Part shown: positions 34,034 to 49,354 of the stretch, piece after piece
Numbering within the stretch: position 1 is the stretch's first letter
Layout of the letters: every line of letters starts with the position of its first letter
Origin: an uncultured Gammaproteobacteria bacterium
Lineage (GTDB): Bacteria; Pseudomonadota; Gammaproteobacteria; Steroidobacterales; GCA-2729495
Direction: 5' to 3'
Assembly: GCA_937921935.1 (NCBI GenBank)
Contig: CAKZWQ010000024.1
Location: 1-49,354, forward strand
Length of the DNA stretch: 49,354 bases
Notes under the pieces: model-generated
Told to the model about the DNA's origin: nothing
What the model saw: the letters and a program-made list of their open reading frames with translations, nothing else
Databases searched by the model: none
Translations under genes and position numbers: made by a program

Positions 34034-34411
34034 ATGACGACGAAGTCGGAAACGGCCCCGGGCCCAATAGATGCCTTGAAGCTGCTGCTCGCTGCAGCGG
34101 TGCTGGTAGGTGGCGTGGTTGCCTACTACTACTTCGAGGACGAGTCCATGCTGTTGCGTGTGGTCGGCGTACTCGTTGGTCTGGCTTTGTGCCTGGTAAT
34201 TGCATTTCAGTCCATGCAGGGGCGGGAATTGTGGCGGTTTATTCAGGGCTCACGGGGCGAGATCAGGAAAGTTATCTGGCCAACGCGTCCTGAAGCACTG
34301 CAAACGACCCTGACTGTGTTTGTTTTCGTGTTAATCCTTGGCGTGTTCTTCTGGCTCCTTGATATGGGCCTGCTGTCGATTACGCGATTCGTGACGGGCC
34401 AGGGGAGCTAG
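34034..34411 (+). CDS. secE: Protein translocase subunit SecE
   Basis: 125 residues with three membrane helices (about 15-33, 41-58, 92-113), the long gammaproteobacterial form. The conserved amphipathic segment before the last helix is [18 protein letters not shown]. It clamps SecY in the inner-membrane translocon. The nusG start follows 4 bases after its stop. Confidence 0.96.
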   Translation: MTTKSETAPGPIDALKLLLAAAVLVGGVVAYYYFEDESMLLRVVGVLVGLALCLVIAFQSMQGRELWRFIQGSRGEIRKVIWPTRPEALQTTLTVFVFVLILGVFFWLLDMGLLSITRFVTGQGS

Positions 34412-34415
34412 GACG

Positions 34416-34949
34416 GTGGCATTGAAATGGTACGTCGTGCACGCCTACTCGAATTTCGAGAACAAGGTTAAGAACTCCCTGGAAGAGCGCATCAAGCTAA
34501 AAGGTCTGGACCACAAGTTTGGCAAGATCATGGTGCCCACCGAGGAAGTCGTGGAGATGCGCGAAGGGCAGAAGCGGCGCAGCGAGCGCAAGTTCTTCCC
34601 CGGCTATGTGCTCGTGCAAATGGAACTGGATGAAGACACCTGGCACCTGGTGAAGGAAGTGCCCAAGGTGCTGGGCTTTATTGGTGGCTCGAGTGATCAG
34701 CCCCAGCCAATTTCGGACAAGGAAGCTGACTCCATCCTGCACCGGGTTGAAGAAGGCACCGACAAACCGCGGCCGAAGGTTCTGTTTGAGCCCGGCGAAG
34801 TCGTACGGGTTGTTGACGGGCCCTTTAACGATTTCAGTGGCGTGGTAGAGAACGTCAATTACGACAAGAGCAAGTTACGAGTGGCGGTCCAGATTCTGGG
34901 TCGTTCAACCCCGGTGGAGCTTGATTTCACCCAGGTAGAGAAGGGCTGA
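34416..34949 (+). CDS. nusG: Transcription termination/antitermination factor NusG
   Basis: 177 residues from a GTG start ([18 protein letters not shown]). The N-terminal NGN domain binds RNA polymerase ([20 protein letters not shown] and [16 protein letters not shown]). A C-terminal KOW domain ([20 protein letters not shown]) contacts Rho or ribosomal S10. Cotranscribed with secE. Confidence 0.98.
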   Translation: MALKWYVVHAYSNFENKVKNSLEERIKLKGLDHKFGKIMVPTEEVVEMREGQKRRSERKFFPGYVLVQMELDEDTWHLVKEVPKVLGFIGGSSDQPQPISDKEADSILHRVEEGTDKPRPKVLFEPGEVVRVVDGPFNDFSGVVENVNYDKSKLRVAVQILGRSTPVELDFTQVEKG

Positions 34950-34964
34950 CAAGACTTATTCAGT

Positions 34965-34992
34965 CGGTAGCGACCAGGGCCTGGCGCTACCG
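34965..34992 (+). promoter_or_regulatory. Hairpin in the rplK leader, candidate L1 translational operator
   Basis: An 8-bp perfect stem (cggtagcg / cgctaccg) with an extra inner cca/tgg pairing, 46 bases before rplK. In enterobacteria L1 represses this operon by binding a leader structure resembling its rRNA site. That this hairpin is the site is inference from position. Confidence 0.35.
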
Positions 34993-35038
34993 GCGGTGAG
35001 GGGAGCCGTAAGGCGAATGGACCCATAGAGGAAGGACA

Positions 35039-35470
35039 ATGGCCAAAAAGATTACAACCTATATCAAGTTGCAGGTGCCTGCGGGCCAGGCAAACCCCAG
35101 TCCGCCCGTCGGGCCGGCTTTGGGCCAGCATGGCGTCAACATCATGGAATTTTGCAAAGCTTTCAATGCCCATACCCAGGGTGTCGAGGCTGGTATGCCG
35201 ATTCCCGTGGTAATTACGGTGTACAGCGACCGCAGTTTCACCTTTGTCACCAAAACGCCGCCCGCGGCCGTGCTCCTTAAGAAGGCAGCCGGTCTGAAGA
35301 AAGGCAGTGGTCAGCCCAATACCAACAAGGTAGGTAAGGTGACCCGCGCGCAGCTCGAAGAGATCGCCAAGGCCAAGGAGCCTGATCTGACGGCTGCCGG
35401 TCTTGATGCGGCGGTCAGGACCATCGCCGGCAGTGCCCGGAGTATGGGCCTCGAAGTGGAGGGACTTTAG
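35039..35470 (+). CDS. rplK: 50S ribosomal protein L11
   Basis: 143 residues. It binds the GTPase-associated region of 23S rRNA and is needed for stringent response signalling. It has [20 protein letters not shown] near the N-terminus, '[13 protein letters not shown]' and the C-terminal RNA-binding '[16 protein letters not shown]'. rplA starts 2 bases after its stop. Confidence 0.98.
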   Translation: MAKKITTYIKLQVPAGQANPSPPVGPALGQHGVNIMEFCKAFNAHTQGVEAGMPIPVVITVYSDRSFTFVTKTPPAAVLLKKAAGLKKGSGQPNTNKVGKVTRAQLEEIAKAKEPDLTAAGLDAAVRTIAGSARSMGLEVEGL

Positions 35471-35472
35471 AG

Positions 35473-36168
35473 ATGGCAGCAGCATCCAAACGTGTCCGCG
35501 CTTATCGCGAACAAGTCGTTCGTGGTGAGAGCAAGCCCCTGGAAGACGCTCTGCGTCTGGTTAAAGAGCACGCCTCGGCGAAGTTCCGTGAGTCGGTAGA
35601 CGTCGCGGTCAACCTCGGTGTAGACCCACGCAAGTCCGACCAGGTGGTGCGCGGCGCAACTGCCTTGCCTCATGGAAGCGGCAAGACGGTGCGTGTTGCG
35701 GTGTTCGCCCAGGGCGAAAATGCCGAGAAGGCCAAAGCCGCCGGTGCCGATGCAGTCGGTTTCGAGGATCTGGCCGAAAAGATGAAGGGCGGTGAGCTGG
35801 ATTTCGGCACCGTGATTGCAACCCCGGACGCCATGCGCATCGTCGGCCAGTTGGGCCGCGTGCTTGGCCCCCGCGGCCTGATGCCGAACCCCAAGACGGG
35901 CACGGTGACTCAGGATGTTGAGACAGCGGTCAAGAATGCCAAGGCTGGCCAGATCCGGTTTCGCGCCGACAAGGCAGGCATTGTGCACTGCTCCATCGGC
36001 ACGGTGGAGTTCGAAGTTACGGCTCTCACGGAAAATCTGGCCGCTTTGCTTGCGGATTTGCGCAAGGCCAAGCCGGCTTCATCCAAGGGACAGTATCTGA
36101 AGCGTCTGACGGTGTCGTCGACCATGGGACCTGGTGTCGCTGTGGACATGGGCGCCCTGGAAATCTGA
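35473..36168 (+). CDS. rplA: 50S ribosomal protein L1
   Basis: 231 residues. It forms the L1 stalk and releases deacylated tRNA from the E site. It has [20 protein letters not shown], the signature '[15 protein letters not shown]' and the C-terminal [18 protein letters not shown]1 is also the known autorepressor of the L11-L1 operon. Confidence 0.98.
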   Translation: MAAASKRVRAYREQVVRGESKPLEDALRLVKEHASAKFRESVDVAVNLGVDPRKSDQVVRGATALPHGSGKTVRVAVFAQGENAEKAKAAGADAVGFEDLAEKMKGGELDFGTVIATPDAMRIVGQLGRVLGPRGLMPNPKTGTVTQDVETAVKNAKAGQIRFRADKAGIVHCSIGTVEFEVTALTENLAALLADLRKAKPASSKGQYLKRLTVSSTMGPGVAVDMGALEI

Positions 36169-36444
36169 CGGCCGGCTGGGCGAGCGGAAAGGAAGTAGCA
36201 GGGAAGGAAGGATTGTCGCAGTTCTAAAGGCGGGCCCCACCAGGGCCGGTCCACGGGGCTGCGGTAGCGAAGGATCGCAACATCGAAGACCGCAGGCGGG
36301 TTTGGTATTTGCCAGGCCCTTAATAGGTTCTACGGAGCCGACCTGCGCAGGTGGTGTTACCCGAGTCAGGACCTCCTGGTGACGGTCGCCATCGCGGATT
36401 GCGGCGTTTTTGCCGCCATTCGAAATAGAGGCTAGGAGGAAGAG
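36169..36444 (+). ncRNA. rplJL leader (L10 leader region)
   Basis: 276 bases between rplA and rplJ with no gene. It is rich in short GC hairpins (for example gcgggcccc...ggggc and tgcggcg...cgccg). This is where the L10-L12 complex binds to block its own translation in other bacteria, and where the rplJ promoter normally lies. Location and base-paired character support it; I did not fold it in detail. Confidence 0.5.
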
Positions 36445-36972
36445 ATGGCACTCAGACTCGCGGACAAGCAGCAACTTGTCGCCGAGGTGAACGAGGTCGC
36501 CGCTACCGCGCATTCTGCTATTGCAGCTGAATATCGTGGCTTGAGCGTCGCCCAGATGACCGAGTTCCGGAACAATGCCCGGAATGAGGGCGTTTACGTT
36601 CGCGTCGTCAAGAACACTTTGGCAAAACGCGCTGTTGAAGGTACCGAGTTCGAATGTCTTAGCGAAGCCCTGAGCGGCCCCCTTGTGCTGGCATTTTCCC
36701 GGGAAGACCCGGGTGCTGCAGCGCGGGTCGTCAAGGACTTCAGCAAGGAAAACGAGCACCTGGTTACCAAGGCCGTCGCCATTGGCGGCGAGCTCTATGG
36801 GGCCCAGGACCTGGGCCGGCTGGCAAGTTTGCCAACGCTGGATCAGGCACGCGGCATATTTCTCGGTGTCTTACAGGCGCCGGGTACGAAATTGGCCCGC
36901 TCGTTGGCCGAGGCCCCGGCCATGCTCGCCCGCGTGCTGCAGGCACGCAGCGATGCTGGCGCCGAGGCTTAA
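36445..36972 (+). CDS. rplJ: 50S ribosomal protein L10
   Basis: 175 residues, starting after AGGAGG. The N-terminal rRNA-binding part has ADKQQLVAEVNEVAATAHS and EYRGLSVAQMTEFRNNAR, with 'VKNTLAKRAVEGTEFE'. The C-terminal helix (GTKLARSLAEAPAMLARVLQ) carries L7/L12 dimers to build the stalk. It is the autoregulator of rplJL. Confidence 0.97.
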   Translation: MALRLADKQQLVAEVNEVAATAHSAIAAEYRGLSVAQMTEFRNNARNEGVYVRVVKNTLAKRAVEGTEFECLSEALSGPLVLAFSREDPGAAARVVKDFSKENEHLVTKAVAIGGELYGAQDLGRLASLPTLDQARGIFLGVLQAPGTKLARSLAEAPAMLARVLQARSDAGAEA

Positions 36973-37036
36973 GACCGTCGAAATCGTTGATTGAAACAAA
37001 GTATCGGGTAACGAAAGACTTACAGGAAACTAAGCA

Positions 37037-37417
37037 ATGTCTATGTCTAATGAAGAACTGCTCAAGGAATTGAGCGCCAAACCAATCATGGAAGTCGTCG
37101 AGCTGGTGAAGCTGCTCGAGGAAGAATGGGGCGTATCCGCTGCCGCACCTGTGGCTGTCGCTGCAGCCGGTGGTGCTGATACTGGCGCCGCCGCCGCGGA
37201 AGAACAGACGGAATTCGACGTGATTCTGGCTTCCTTCGGCGAAAACAAGGTGGCCGTCATTAAGGCGGTTCGGGCCCTCACCGGTCTGGGCCTCAAAGAA
37301 GCCAAGGATCTGGTCGAGAGTGCTCCGGCAGCCGTTAAGGAAGGCGCGTCCAAGGACGAGGCTGAGGAAGTTAAGAAGCAGCTGGAAGAAGCAGGCGCCA
37401 AGGTGGAAGTTAAGTAA
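37037..37417 (+). CDS. rplL: 50S ribosomal protein L7/L12
   Basis: 126 residues. The N-terminal dimerisation domain (about 1-35) is followed by an Ala/Gly-rich hinge (about 36-55). The globular factor-binding domain carries [20 protein letters not shown] and [16 protein letters not shown]. It recruits EF-Tu, EF-G and other GTPases to the ribosome. Confidence 0.98.
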   Translation: MSMSNEELLKELSAKPIMEVVELVKLLEEEWGVSAAAPVAVAAAGGADTGAAAAEEQTEFDVILASFGENKVAVIKAVRALTGLGLKEAKDLVESAPAAVKEGASKDEAEEVKKQLEEAGAKVEVK

Positions 37418-37454
37418 CTTCCCTTGGCCCCATTGCTATCAGCTCACATCAGAT

Positions 37455-37508
37455 GGCCGCACCAGGCGGCCTCATTCGGGAATCTGGCCGGCCGCGTATG
37501 CGACCGGC
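37455..37508 (+). promoter_or_regulatory. Tandem hairpins between rplL and rpoB
   Basis: Two hairpins: ggccgc/gcggcc with a 5-base loop (37455-37471), and gccggccgc/gcgaccggc with a 4-base loop and one mismatch (37487-37508). Neither has a T-run. In E. coli this gap holds a partial terminator and an RNase III site that set the ratio of L12 to RNA polymerase; the same job is likely here. Confidence 0.45.
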
Positions 37509-37569
37509 CGGCGTCCCTGTTCGTGCTTTTTGGGCACGATAACCAGTAGCAGAACAGAGGTGCTGCCAC

Positions 37570-40500
37570 ATGGCGTACTCCTTTACTGAGAAGAAGCGTA
37601 TTCGTAAGGACTTCGGCAAGCGTCCGAGCATCTTGGAGGTGCCGTACCTTTTGTCGATCCAGCTGGATTCCTATAAGAATTTCCTGCAGGAAGAACAAGA
37701 CCCCGAAAAGCGCAAGGACAATGGTTTGCACGCTGCTTTCAAGAGCGTGTTTCCGATCGTCAGCTACAGCGGCAACGCAGCGCTGGAGTACATCAGTTAT
37801 CGACTGGGAGATCCTGTCTTTGACGTAAAGGAATGCCAGTTGCGTGGCATGACCTATGCCGCGCCGTTGCGCGTGCAGGTCCGGCTTGTCATTTATGACA
37901 AGGAAGCGCCCGGCAACAAGAAAATCGTCAAGGAAGTCCGTGAGCAGGAGGTCTATCTGGGTGAAATGCCTCTGATGACCGACCACGGTACCTTCGTCAT
38001 CAACGGGACGGAGCGGGTTATTGTTTCTCAGCTCCACCGCTCACCCGGCGTTTTCTTCGATCACGACAAGGGTAAGAGCCACTCGTCCGGCAAGCTGCTG
38101 TTTTCGGCCCGCGTGATTCCCTATCGCGGCTCATGGCTGGACTTCGAGTTCGACCCCAAGGACAACGTCTTTGCCCGTATTGACCGGCGCCGCAAGCTGC
38201 CGGTAACGATAATTCTGCGTGCCCTGGAATTCAGTAACGAGGAGATTCTGGATCTTTTCTTCGAGAAAAATGATTTTTATATCTCGGACAAGGAAATTCA
38301 GCTTGGGCTAGTGGCCAAAAGGCTGCGTGGCGATACGGCCACCTTCGATATCAAGATCGGGCGCAAGGTCATTGTTGAAGAAGGCAAGCGGATCTCCGCA
38401 CGCCATGTGCGTGATCTTGAAAAATCTGGTGCCGAGACACTCGCTGTGCCCAAGGAGTACCTTGAGGGCAAGATACTGGCGCATGACGTCGTCGATACGG
38501 AAACCGGCGAATTGCTGGTTGTCGGCGAAACGCCGGTCCTGGCCAACTCAGAATTGACTCCTGAGATTGTTGACGCCTGTATCGAGAAAGGCATCGATCA
38601 TCTGCAGACGATTTATGTGAACGACCTTGATCAGGGCCCCTATATTTCCACCACCCTGGGCATCGACGGGTCGACCAATAAGCTCGAAGCCCTGGTGGAG
38701 ATCTACCGGATGATGCGTCCAGGCGAGCCGCCGACCAAGGAAGCCGCCGAGAACCTGTTCAACAATCTATTCTTCAACCCGGAACGCTATGACCTGTCTG
38801 CGGTTGGACGAATGAAGTTCAATCGCCGCGTCGGCCGTGATGAAAGCGAAGGTATCGGCGTGCTGAGCCGGGACGACATTATTGATGTCCTGCGCGTGCT
38901 TATCGACATTCGCAACGGCCGGGGCACGGTGGATGATATCGACCACCTGGGTAATCGCCGTATACGTAGTGTCGGCGAAATGGCAGAGAACGCCTTCCGC
39001 GTGGGCCTGGTGCGTGTTGAGCGCGCCGTTAAAGAACGGCTTACCCTGGCCGAGTCCGAAGGGCTCATGCCGCAGGAAATGATCAATGCCAAACCCGTGG
39101 CAGCAGCCGTCAAGGAGTTTTTTGGCTCCAGTCAGCTGTCGCAGTTCATGGATCAGAACAACCCGCTATCGGAAGTCACGCACAAGCGGCGTGTTTCCGC
39201 GCTTGGCCCCGGTGGTCTGACCCGGGAACGAGCCGGCTTTGAGGTGCGTGATGTGCACCCGACCCACTATGGCCGTGTGTGTCCGATTGAAACGCCTGAA
39301 GGCCCGAACATCGGCCTGATCAACTCCTTGTCCGTCTATGCCCGCACGAATGTGTACGGTTTCCTGGAAACGCCCTATCGGAAGGTCGACAAGGCCAAGG
39401 TCTCTGATGACATTCACTACCTGTCGGCTATTGAGGAAGGTCAGTATGTCATTGCACAGGCCAGTGCTGAAGTCGATGCCAAGGGTCGCTTTACCGATGA
39501 CCTGGTGTCAGTGCGGCATCAGAACGAGTTCACCCTCGCGCCGCCGGACCAGATCGACTACATGGACGTCTCGCCGAAACAGATCGTGTCGGTTGCGGCC
39601 TCATTGATTCCCTTCCTGGAACACGATGATGCTAACCGGGCCTTGATGGGCTCGAACATGCAGCGCCAGGCGGTCCCGACCCTGCGCTCGGATACGCCCC
39701 TGGTAGGTACCGGCATGGAGCGGGCGGTAGCGGTGGATTCCGGCGTTACTGTGGTTGCCCGTCGCGGCGGCTTTGTCGACTCCGTGGATGCTTCGAGAAT
39801 TGTGGTGCGAGTCAACGATGACGAGACCAGCGCCGGCGAGCCTGGTGTCGATATCTACAACCTGACCAAGTATGTGCGGTCGAATCAGAACACCTGCATC
39901 AATCAGCGGCCCCTGGTCAGCAGTGGCGATGTGATTGCCCGCGGTGATGTTCTGGCAGATGGCGCGTCAACCAGCATGGGTGAACTGGCCCTGGGCCAGA
40001 ACCTTCTGGTGGCCTTCATGCCCTGGAATGGCTACAACTTCGAAGATTCCATTCTGATCTCCGAGCGCCTGGTGCACGAGGATCGGTTCACCACAATTCA
40101 TGTGGAAGAGCTGACCTGCGTTGCTCGGGATACGAAGCTGGGGTCGGAAGAGATCTCGGGCGACATTCCCAATGTTGGCGATACTGCCCTGGGCAAGCTG
40201 GATGAGGCAGGTATCGCCTTCATCGGTGCTGAAGTCAAAGCCGGGGATATCCTGGTCGGCAAGGTGACGCCGAAGGGCGAAACGCAGCTTACGCCTGAGG
40301 AAAAGCTGCTCAGAGCGATCTTCGGTGAGAAGGCCTCCGACGTTAAAGATACTTCGCTGCGCGTGCCGCCAGGCATGGATGGCACGGTTATTGACGTGCG
40401 GGTCTTCACCCGGGATGGCGTCGATAAGGATAGCCGGGCCCTGTCTATTGAGGGCTCTGAGCTGGAGAGCGTCCGCAAGGATCTGAGCGATCAACGCCGG

Positions 40501-41667
40501 ATTCTGGAAGACGATATTTTCGAGCGCGTAGAGCGGATGGTCACGGGCAAGGTCGCCCAAGGCGGTCCCAACAAGCTCAAGTCCGGCAGCAAGGTAACCA
40601 AGGCCTACCTCGAGGAGCTGGAGCGCGAGCAGTGGTTCGAAATTCGTTTGACGAATGACGATGCCAACAGCCAGCTTGAGAAGGCAGCGGAGCGCTTGAA
40701 GACTCAGCGCGAAGATTTTGATCGCCGCTTTGAAGAGAAGCGCGTCAAGATCACCGCCGGTGACGATCTGGCCCCCGGTGTCCTGAAGATGGTCAAGGTC
40801 TACCTGGCCGTGAAGCGTCGGATTCAGCCTGGCGACAAGATGGCTGGTCGGCATGGTAATAAGGGCGTTATCTCTACCATCGTTCCGGTGGAAGACATGC
40901 CCTACCTGGAAGACGGTACGCCGGCTGATATTGTCCTCAACCCGCTGGGCGTGCCTTCGCGCATGAACGTCGGGCAGGTGCTGGAAACGCACCTGGGCTG
41001 GGCCGCCCGAGGCCTGGGTTTGCGGATCGGCGAATTGCTTGATCGTCAGGCCGCTATGAAGGACCTGCGTGCTTACCTGGATCGTATCTACAACGACACC
41101 GGTGGCAAGAAGGAAGACATCAAGAGCCTGACGGACGCTGAAGTCCTGGAGCTGGCGAAGAATCTGCGCCGTGGTGTGCCGATTGCCACACCGGTCTTCG
41201 ATGGTGCCACGGAGGCGGAGATCAAGCGCCTGCTGGAGATGGCAGGTTTGCCGGAAACCGGTCAGGCAATACTGATCGACGGCCGCACGGGTGAAGCCTT
41301 CGATCGTCCCACGACGGTTGGCTACATGTACATGCTCAAGCTCAACCATCTGGTTGATGACAAGATGCATGCGCGTTCGACTGGGCCTTACAGCCTGGTC
41401 ACCCAGCAGCCCCTGGGCGGCAAGGCCCAGTTTGGCGGTCAGCGCTTCGGTGAGATGGAGGTCTGGGCCCTTGAGGCATACGGCGCTTCCTACACCTTGC
41501 AGGAGATGCTGACGGTTAAATCCGACGATGTGCAGGGCCGGACCAAGATGTACAAAAACATCGTTGATGGCACGCATGAAATGGACGCGGGCATGCCCGA
41601 GTCCTTCAATGTTCTCGTGAAGGAAATCCGTTCCCTCGGCATCAATATCGATCTGGAACAGGACTAA
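37570..41667 (+). CDS. rpoB: RNA polymerase beta subunit
   Basis: 1365 residues, near the E. coli length plus a small offset of about 12 in the middle. It forms part of the catalytic cleft. The rifampicin pocket reads [20 protein letters not shown], with D528, H538 and the following Ser unsubstituted. Other signatures are [52 protein letters not shown] and the C-terminal [20 protein letters not shown]. rpoC follows after 37 bases. Confidence 0.99.
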   Translation: MAYSFTEKKRIRKDFGKRPSILEVPYLLSIQLDSYKNFLQEEQDPEKRKDNGLHAAFKSVFPIVSYSGNAALEYISYRLGDPVFDVKECQLRGMTYAAPLRVQVRLVIYDKEAPGNKKIVKEVREQEVYLGEMPLMTDHGTFVINGTERVIVSQLHRSPGVFFDHDKGKSHSSGKLLFSARVIPYRGSWLDFEFDPKDNVFARIDRRRKLPVTIILRALEFSNEEILDLFFEKNDFYISDKEIQLGLVAKRLRGDTATFDIKIGRKVIVEEGKRISARHVRDLEKSGAETLAVPKEYLEGKILAHDVVDTETGELLVVGETPVLANSELTPEIVDACIEKGIDHLQTIYVNDLDQGPYISTTLGIDGSTNKLEALVEIYRMMRPGEPPTKEAAENLFNNLFFNPERYDLSAVGRMKFNRRVGRDESEGIGVLSRDDIIDVLRVLIDIRNGRGTVDDIDHLGNRRIRSVGEMAENAFRVGLVRVERAVKERLTLAESEGLMPQEMINAKPVAAAVKEFFGSSQLSQFMDQNNPLSEVTHKRRVSALGPGGLTRERAGFEVRDVHPTHYGRVCPIETPEGPNIGLINSLSVYARTNVYGFLETPYRKVDKAKVSDDIHYLSAIEEGQYVIAQASAEVDAKGRFTDDLVSVRHQNEFTLAPPDQIDYMDVSPKQIVSVAASLIPFLEHDDANRALMGSNMQRQAVPTLRSDTPLVGTGMERAVAVDSGVTVVARRGGFVDSVDASRIVVRVNDDETSAGEPGVDIYNLTKYVRSNQNTCINQRPLVSSGDVIARGDVLADGASTSMGELALGQNLLVAFMPWNGYNFEDSILISERLVHEDRFTTIHVEELTCVARDTKLGSEEISGDIPNVGDTALGKLDEAGIAFIGAEVKAGDILVGKVTPKGETQLTPEEKLLRAIFGEKASDVKDTSLRVPPGMDGTVIDVRVFTRDGVDKDSRALSIEGSELESVRKDLSDQRRILEDDIFERVERMVTGKVAQGGPNKLKSGSKVTKAYLEELEREQWFEIRLTNDDANSQLEKAAERLKTQREDFDRRFEEKRVKITAGDDLAPGVLKMVKVYLAVKRRIQPGDKMAGRHGNKGVISTIVPVEDMPYLEDGTPADIVLNPLGVPSRMNVGQVLETHLGWAARGLGLRIGELLDRQAAMKDLRAYLDRIYNDTGGKKEDIKSLTDAEVLELAKNLRRGVPIATPVFDGATEAEIKRLLEMAGLPETGQAILIDGRTGEAFDRPTTVGYMYMLKLNHLVDDKMHARSTGPYSLVTQQPLGGKAQFGGQRFGEMEVWALEAYGASYTLQEMLTVKSDDVQGRTKMYKNIVDGTHEMDAGMPESFNVLVKEIRSLGINIDLEQD

Positions 41668-41704
41668 AGGCGCGGCGCAACAAAACCCTTCGGGTAGGTG
41701 ACTA

Positions 41705-45976
<4,272 letters not shown>

Positions 45977-45980
45977 AGAC

Positions 45981-46013
45981 AGATCGGGCGGCCCCTTGGC
46001 GGCCGCCCGATCT
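45981..46013 (+). terminator. Hairpin after rpoC
   Basis: A 13-bp perfect stem (agatcgggcggcc / ggccgcccgatct) with a 7-base loop starts 4 bases past the rpoC stop codon. There is no T-run; it may act as a terminator with help or as a 3' stabiliser. Confidence 0.6.
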
Positions 46014-46016
46014 GGC

Positions 46017-46045
46017 TTGACTGGCCTTGGGCGGGGCCCTAGACT
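46017..46045 (+). promoter_or_regulatory. Candidate promoter of the str operon (rpsL-rpsG-fusA-tuf)
   Basis: TTGACT (-35, five of six) at 46017-46022, 17 bases, then TAGACT (-10, four of six) at 46040-46045, followed by a GC-rich stretch as in stringently controlled promoters. It gives a leader of about 155 bases before rpsL; a 6-bp hairpin (ggcgct/agcgcc) at 46102-46116 lies in that leader. Confidence 0.5.
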
Positions 46046-46207
46046 TCTCGGCCCTGCGTAGAGTAGGCCGGTCCCCAGGGCTGGAAAAACAAGGATTTAG
46101 AGGCGCTTAGAGCGCCGCGTTAGTTAGCCCGGATGCCGGTACTTGAAAGAGTTCCCCGCATGCGGGCTGATGTTTATTTGCAGCAAGCGATTTGAGAAGC
46201 ATATCTG

Positions 46208-46579
46208 ATGGCGACCGTAAACCAGTTGGTCCGCAAGGCTCGCAAGACGAAGCCGACCAAGAGCACTGTCCCGGCACTGAATGCCAGCCCCCAGAAACGG
46301 GGTGTTTGCACGCGTGTCTATACGACTACTCCCAAGAAGCCGAACTCGGCTCTGCGCAAGGTCGCACGTGTGCGTCTGACCAATGGGTTTGAAGTCACCA
46401 GTTATATCGGTGGCGAAGGCCACAACCTGCAGGAGCACTCCGTCGTATTGATCCGTGGCGGTCGTGTGAAGGATCTGCCCGGTGTTCGCTATCACACGGT
46501 GCGTGGCACCCTGGATTGCGCCGGCGTGTCCGACCGCCGCCAGGGCCGTTCCAAGTACGGCGCCAAGCGACCCAAGTAA
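46208..46579 (+). CDS. rpsL: 30S ribosomal protein S12
   Basis: 123 residues. Decoding-centre protein. It has [20 protein letters not shown] with the lysine pair where streptomycin-resistance changes usually occur (unchanged here), and the second decoding segment [14 protein letters not shown]. First gene of the str operon. Confidence 0.99.
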   Translation: MATVNQLVRKARKTKPTKSTVPALNASPQKRGVCTRVYTTTPKKPNSALRKVARVRLTNGFEVTSYIGGEGHNLQEHSVVLIRGGRVKDLPGVRYHTVRGTLDCAGVSDRRQGRSKYGAKRPK

Positions 46580-46610
46580 CAGCACCATTTAATCGACCGC
46601 GAGTCCGATC

Positions 46611-47090
46611 ATGTCCAGACGTTCCCAAGCCCCCAAGCGTGTAATCCTTCCGGATCCCAAGCACCAGAATCTAATGCTCGCCAAGTTCATCAATATGATC
46701 ATGCGCGATGGCAAGAAATCCACCGCCGAGAGCATTGTCTATGGCGCACTGGAGCAGATGTCGACTCGCAGCGGGCAATCTGAAGAGCAGGCCCTGGAGA
46801 CGCTGGAAGTTGCCCTGGACAACGTTAAGCCAGTGGTTGAAGTGAAGTCGCGTCGCGTTGGCGGCGCTACCTATCAGGTGCCCGTTGAGGTTCGCCTGAC
46901 TCGTCGCCAGACCCTCGCCATGCGTTGGGTAATCGACGCTGCGCGCAAGCGTAATGAGAAATCCATGGCCCAGCGCCTCGCCAATGAACTGATGGATGCT
47001 TCGGAAAACCGCGGCGCAGCAGTCAAGAAGCGTGAAGACACGCATCGCATGGCTGATGCCAATAAGGCTTTTTCGCACTATCGCTGGTAG
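46611..47090 (+). CDS. rpsG: 30S ribosomal protein S7
   Basis: 159 residues. It nucleates the head of the 30S subunit and is the usual autoregulator of the str operon. Signatures are [54 protein letters not shown] and '[15 protein letters not shown]'. fusA follows after 45 bases. Confidence 0.98.
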   Translation: MSRRSQAPKRVILPDPKHQNLMLAKFINMIMRDGKKSTAESIVYGALEQMSTRSGQSEEQALETLEVALDNVKPVVEVKSRRVGGATYQVPVEVRLTRRQTLAMRWVIDAARKRNEKSMAQRLANELMDASENRGAAVKKREDTHRMADANKAFSHYRW

Positions 47091-47135
47091 TCACCAGCTA
47101 GCTCTGCAGCATCGATCCAGACAAGGACGCATATC

Positions 47136-49220
47136 GTGGCACGGACAACACCTATTGACCGCTATCGGAATATTGGCATCATGGCCCATATTGATGCCGG
47201 TAAAACGACGACGACTGAACGCATCCTGTTCTACACCGGTGTTTCCCATAAGCTCGGTGAAGTGCATGACGGTGCTGCTGTCATGGACTGGATGGAGCAG
47301 GAGCGGGGCATTACGATTACCTCGGCTGCTACCACGTGCTTTTGGAAGGGCATGGACCAGCAGTTCCCCGAGCATCGCATCAACATTATCGATACCCCGG
47401 GGCACGTGGACTTCACCATTGAAGTGGAGCGTTCACTGCGGGTCCTGGATAGCGCGGTCGCGGTCTTTTGCTCCGTTGGTGGTGTCGAGCCCCAGTCAGA
47501 GACGGTCTGGCGGCAGGCGAATAAGTACGGTGTGCCGCGGATGGCCTTCATCAACAAGATGGACCGCGCCGGCGCTGACTTTTTCCGCGTAATCGGCCAG
47601 ATCAGGGATCGACTCGGCGGCAATCCTGTGCCAATCCAGATTCCCATCGGTGCCGAAGAAAATTTTGAAGGCGTCGTTGACCTGATCAGCATGAAGGCTA
47701 TCCAGTGGGACAACGAAAATCAGGGCATGAGCTTTGAACTCGTGGATATTCCCGAGCAACTCCAGGCCACCGCCGAAGAATGGCGCGAGAAAATGGTGGA
47801 GGCTGCTGCTGAGGGTGACGAGGCGCTGCTTGAGAAATACCTCGAATCAGCCGAGCTGACGGAAGAAGAGATTCGCCGTGGGCTGCGCGCACGGACGCTG
47901 AACAATGAAATCGTCATCGCCATGTGTGGTTCTGCCTTTAAGAATAAAGGCGTTCAGGCGATGCTGGATGCGGTCATTGAATTCATGCCCTCGCCCCTCG
48001 ATGTGCCCCCCATCACAGGCATCCTGGAAGACGACAGCGAAGGTGTCAGAAAATCTGATGATGCCGAGCCCTTCGCTGCGCTGGCGTTCAAAATCGCCAC
48101 CGATCCTTTCGTGGGCAACCTGACCTTCTTTCGGGTCTATTCGGGTGTGCTGAATTCTGGTGACACCATCTATAACTCGGTCAAAGGCAAGAAGGAGCGC
48201 ATTGGTCGTTTGCTCCAGATGCATTCCAATGACCGCGCAGAGATTAAGGAAGTCCGCGCCGGCGATATTGCCGCGGCTGTGGGCCTGAAGGATGTGACTA
48301 CCGGTGACAGCCTGGTCGACCTGAAGAACGTGATTACTCTGGAACGGATGGAGTTTCCGGAGCCGGTTATCTCCGTCGCCGTGGAGCCGAAGACCAAGAG
48401 TGATCAGGAAAAGATGGGTATCGCCCTGCAAAAGCTGGCGAAAGAAGATCCGTCGTTTCGGGTTGAGACAGACGAAGAATCCGGTCAGACCATCATTTCC
48501 GGCATGGGTGAATTGCACCTGGATATCCTGGTTGACCGCATGCGCCGGGAGTTCAACGTTGATGCCAACGTCGGCAAGCCCCGGGTGGCTTATCGGGAGA
48601 CGATCCGGCAGTCCGTCGAGATCGAGGGCAAGTTCGTCCGCCAGTCTGGTGGTCGCGGTCAGTACGGCCACGTGTTTCTGCGCATCGAGCCCATGGAGGC
48701 CGGCGGCGGCTATGAGTTCCTGGATGAGGTCGTCGGTGGCGCTGTGCCCCGCGAGTACATCCAGTCAGTCAACAAAGGCGTTCAAGAGCAGATGCAGAAT
48801 GGCGTGATTGCCGGCTACCCGGTCGTTGACGTCAAGGTTGCCCTCTACGACGGCTCCTATCATGACGTTGATTCCAACGAAATGGCTTTCAAGATTGCCG
48901 GTTCCATGGCCTTCAAGGATGGCGCCCGCAAAGCCAAGCCGGTGCTGCTGGAGCCCATCATGAAGGTGGAGATTGTCACGCCCGACGATTACATGGGCGA
49001 CGTCAATGGTGACCTGAACCGGCGCCGTGGCGTATTGCAGGGCCTGGACGAGTCCGCCGCCGGCAAGATTGTCCGCGCCGAAGTGCCGCTGTCTGAAATG
49101 TTTGGTTATGCCACGGATCTGCGCTCCATGTCGCAGGGTCGGGCAACCTATTCCATGGAGTTCGGCAAATACGCAGAAGTGCCGTCGAACGTTGCTGAAG
49201 CTGTCATTAAGCAAGACTGA
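47136..49220 (+). CDS. fusA: Elongation factor G
   Basis: 694 residues. GTPase that moves tRNA and mRNA during translocation. GTP motifs are [18 protein letters not shown], the switch region '[12 protein letters not shown]', [15 protein letters not shown] and '[11 protein letters not shown]'; domain IV has [10 protein letters not shown]. It has the usual length and lies directly before the second tuf copy. Confidence 0.99.
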   Translation: MARTTPIDRYRNIGIMAHIDAGKTTTTERILFYTGVSHKLGEVHDGAAVMDWMEQERGITITSAATTCFWKGMDQQFPEHRINIIDTPGHVDFTIEVERSLRVLDSAVAVFCSVGGVEPQSETVWRQANKYGVPRMAFINKMDRAGADFFRVIGQIRDRLGGNPVPIQIPIGAEENFEGVVDLISMKAIQWDNENQGMSFELVDIPEQLQATAEEWREKMVEAAAEGDEALLEKYLESAELTEEEIRRGLRARTLNNEIVIAMCGSAFKNKGVQAMLDAVIEFMPSPLDVPPITGILEDDSEGVRKSDDAEPFAALAFKIATDPFVGNLTFFRVYSGVLNSGDTIYNSVKGKKERIGRLLQMHSNDRAEIKEVRAGDIAAAVGLKDVTTGDSLVDLKNVITLERMEFPEPVISVAVEPKTKSDQEKMGIALQKLAKEDPSFRVETDEESGQTIISGMGELHLDILVDRMRREFNVDANVGKPRVAYRETIRQSVEIEGKFVRQSGGRGQYGHVFLRIEPMEAGGGYEFLDEVVGGAVPREYIQSVNKGVQEQMQNGVIAGYPVVDVKVALYDGSYHDVDSNEMAFKIAGSMAFKDGARKAKPVLLEPIMKVEIVTPDDYMGDVNGDLNRRRGVLQGLDESAAGKIVRAEVPLSEMFGYATDLRSMSQGRATYSMEFGKYAEVPSNVAEAVIKQD

Positions 49221-49354
<134 letters not shown>

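Overview
The window comes from a gammaproteobacterial chromosome of moderately high GC. The evidence is the conserved order tRNA-Thr(TGT), tRNA-Tyr, tRNA-Gly, tRNA-Thr(GGT), tuf, tRNA-Trp, secE, nusG, rplK, rplA, rplJ, rplL, rpoB, rpoC, rpsL, rpsG, fusA, tuf. A free-living aerobe that stores polyhydroxyalkanoate (PHA) or a similar lipid fits the gene content. The genus cannot be fixed from what is visible.

Layout. Positions 1-670 hold the 3' end of a 23S rRNA gene, a 5S rRNA gene and a strong terminator. A minus-strand ATP-grasp membrane protein follows. Positions 2.3-7.3 kb form an accessory island that looks like a granule or lipid-storage locus. It has four small paralogous phasin-like proteins sharing an '[E/D]IPL' core, one of them with a long Lys/Ala/Pro histone-H1-like tail. 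It also has a FabR-like TetR regulator cotranscribed with one paralog, a PHA-system family protein, an unknown polytopic membrane protein and an unknown 84-residue protein. Four 18-bp TACA-NN-TGTA palindromes lie in the upstream regions. I read this as a putative acyl-responsive regulon controlling granule-coat proteins, and it is the most interesting system in the window.

Positions 7.4-15.7 kb carry a trehalose-synthase-type glycosyltransferase divergent from an MFS transporter, an unknown membrane protein, a methyltransferase/P-loop NTPase pair, an AI-2E-family permease and pgi. Positions 15.9-22.5 kb encode an aa3/caa3-type cytochrome c oxidase. It has subunit II fused to two cytochrome c domains, subunit I, two subunit III-like proteins and a subunit IV, preceded by a HIG1-like protein, a membrane cytochrome c and an unknown membrane protein. 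Positions 22.5-25.8 kb (minus strand) hold a two-gene unit coding for a lipoprotein carboxylesterase and a UbiD-family decarboxylase with an apparent Tat/lipoprotein export signal, which is an unexpected location for this enzyme family.

Positions 26.1-32.0 kb are a compact plus-strand run: ctlX, M61 peptidase, plsY, birA, coaX and a SPOR-like protein whose stop codon lies inside the following tRNA-Thr. From 32 kb to the end the window is the translation/transcription core (tRNA-tuf, secE-nusG, L11-L1, L10-L12-rpoBC, str operon). It ends inside a second tuf copy that is identical to the first over everything visible.
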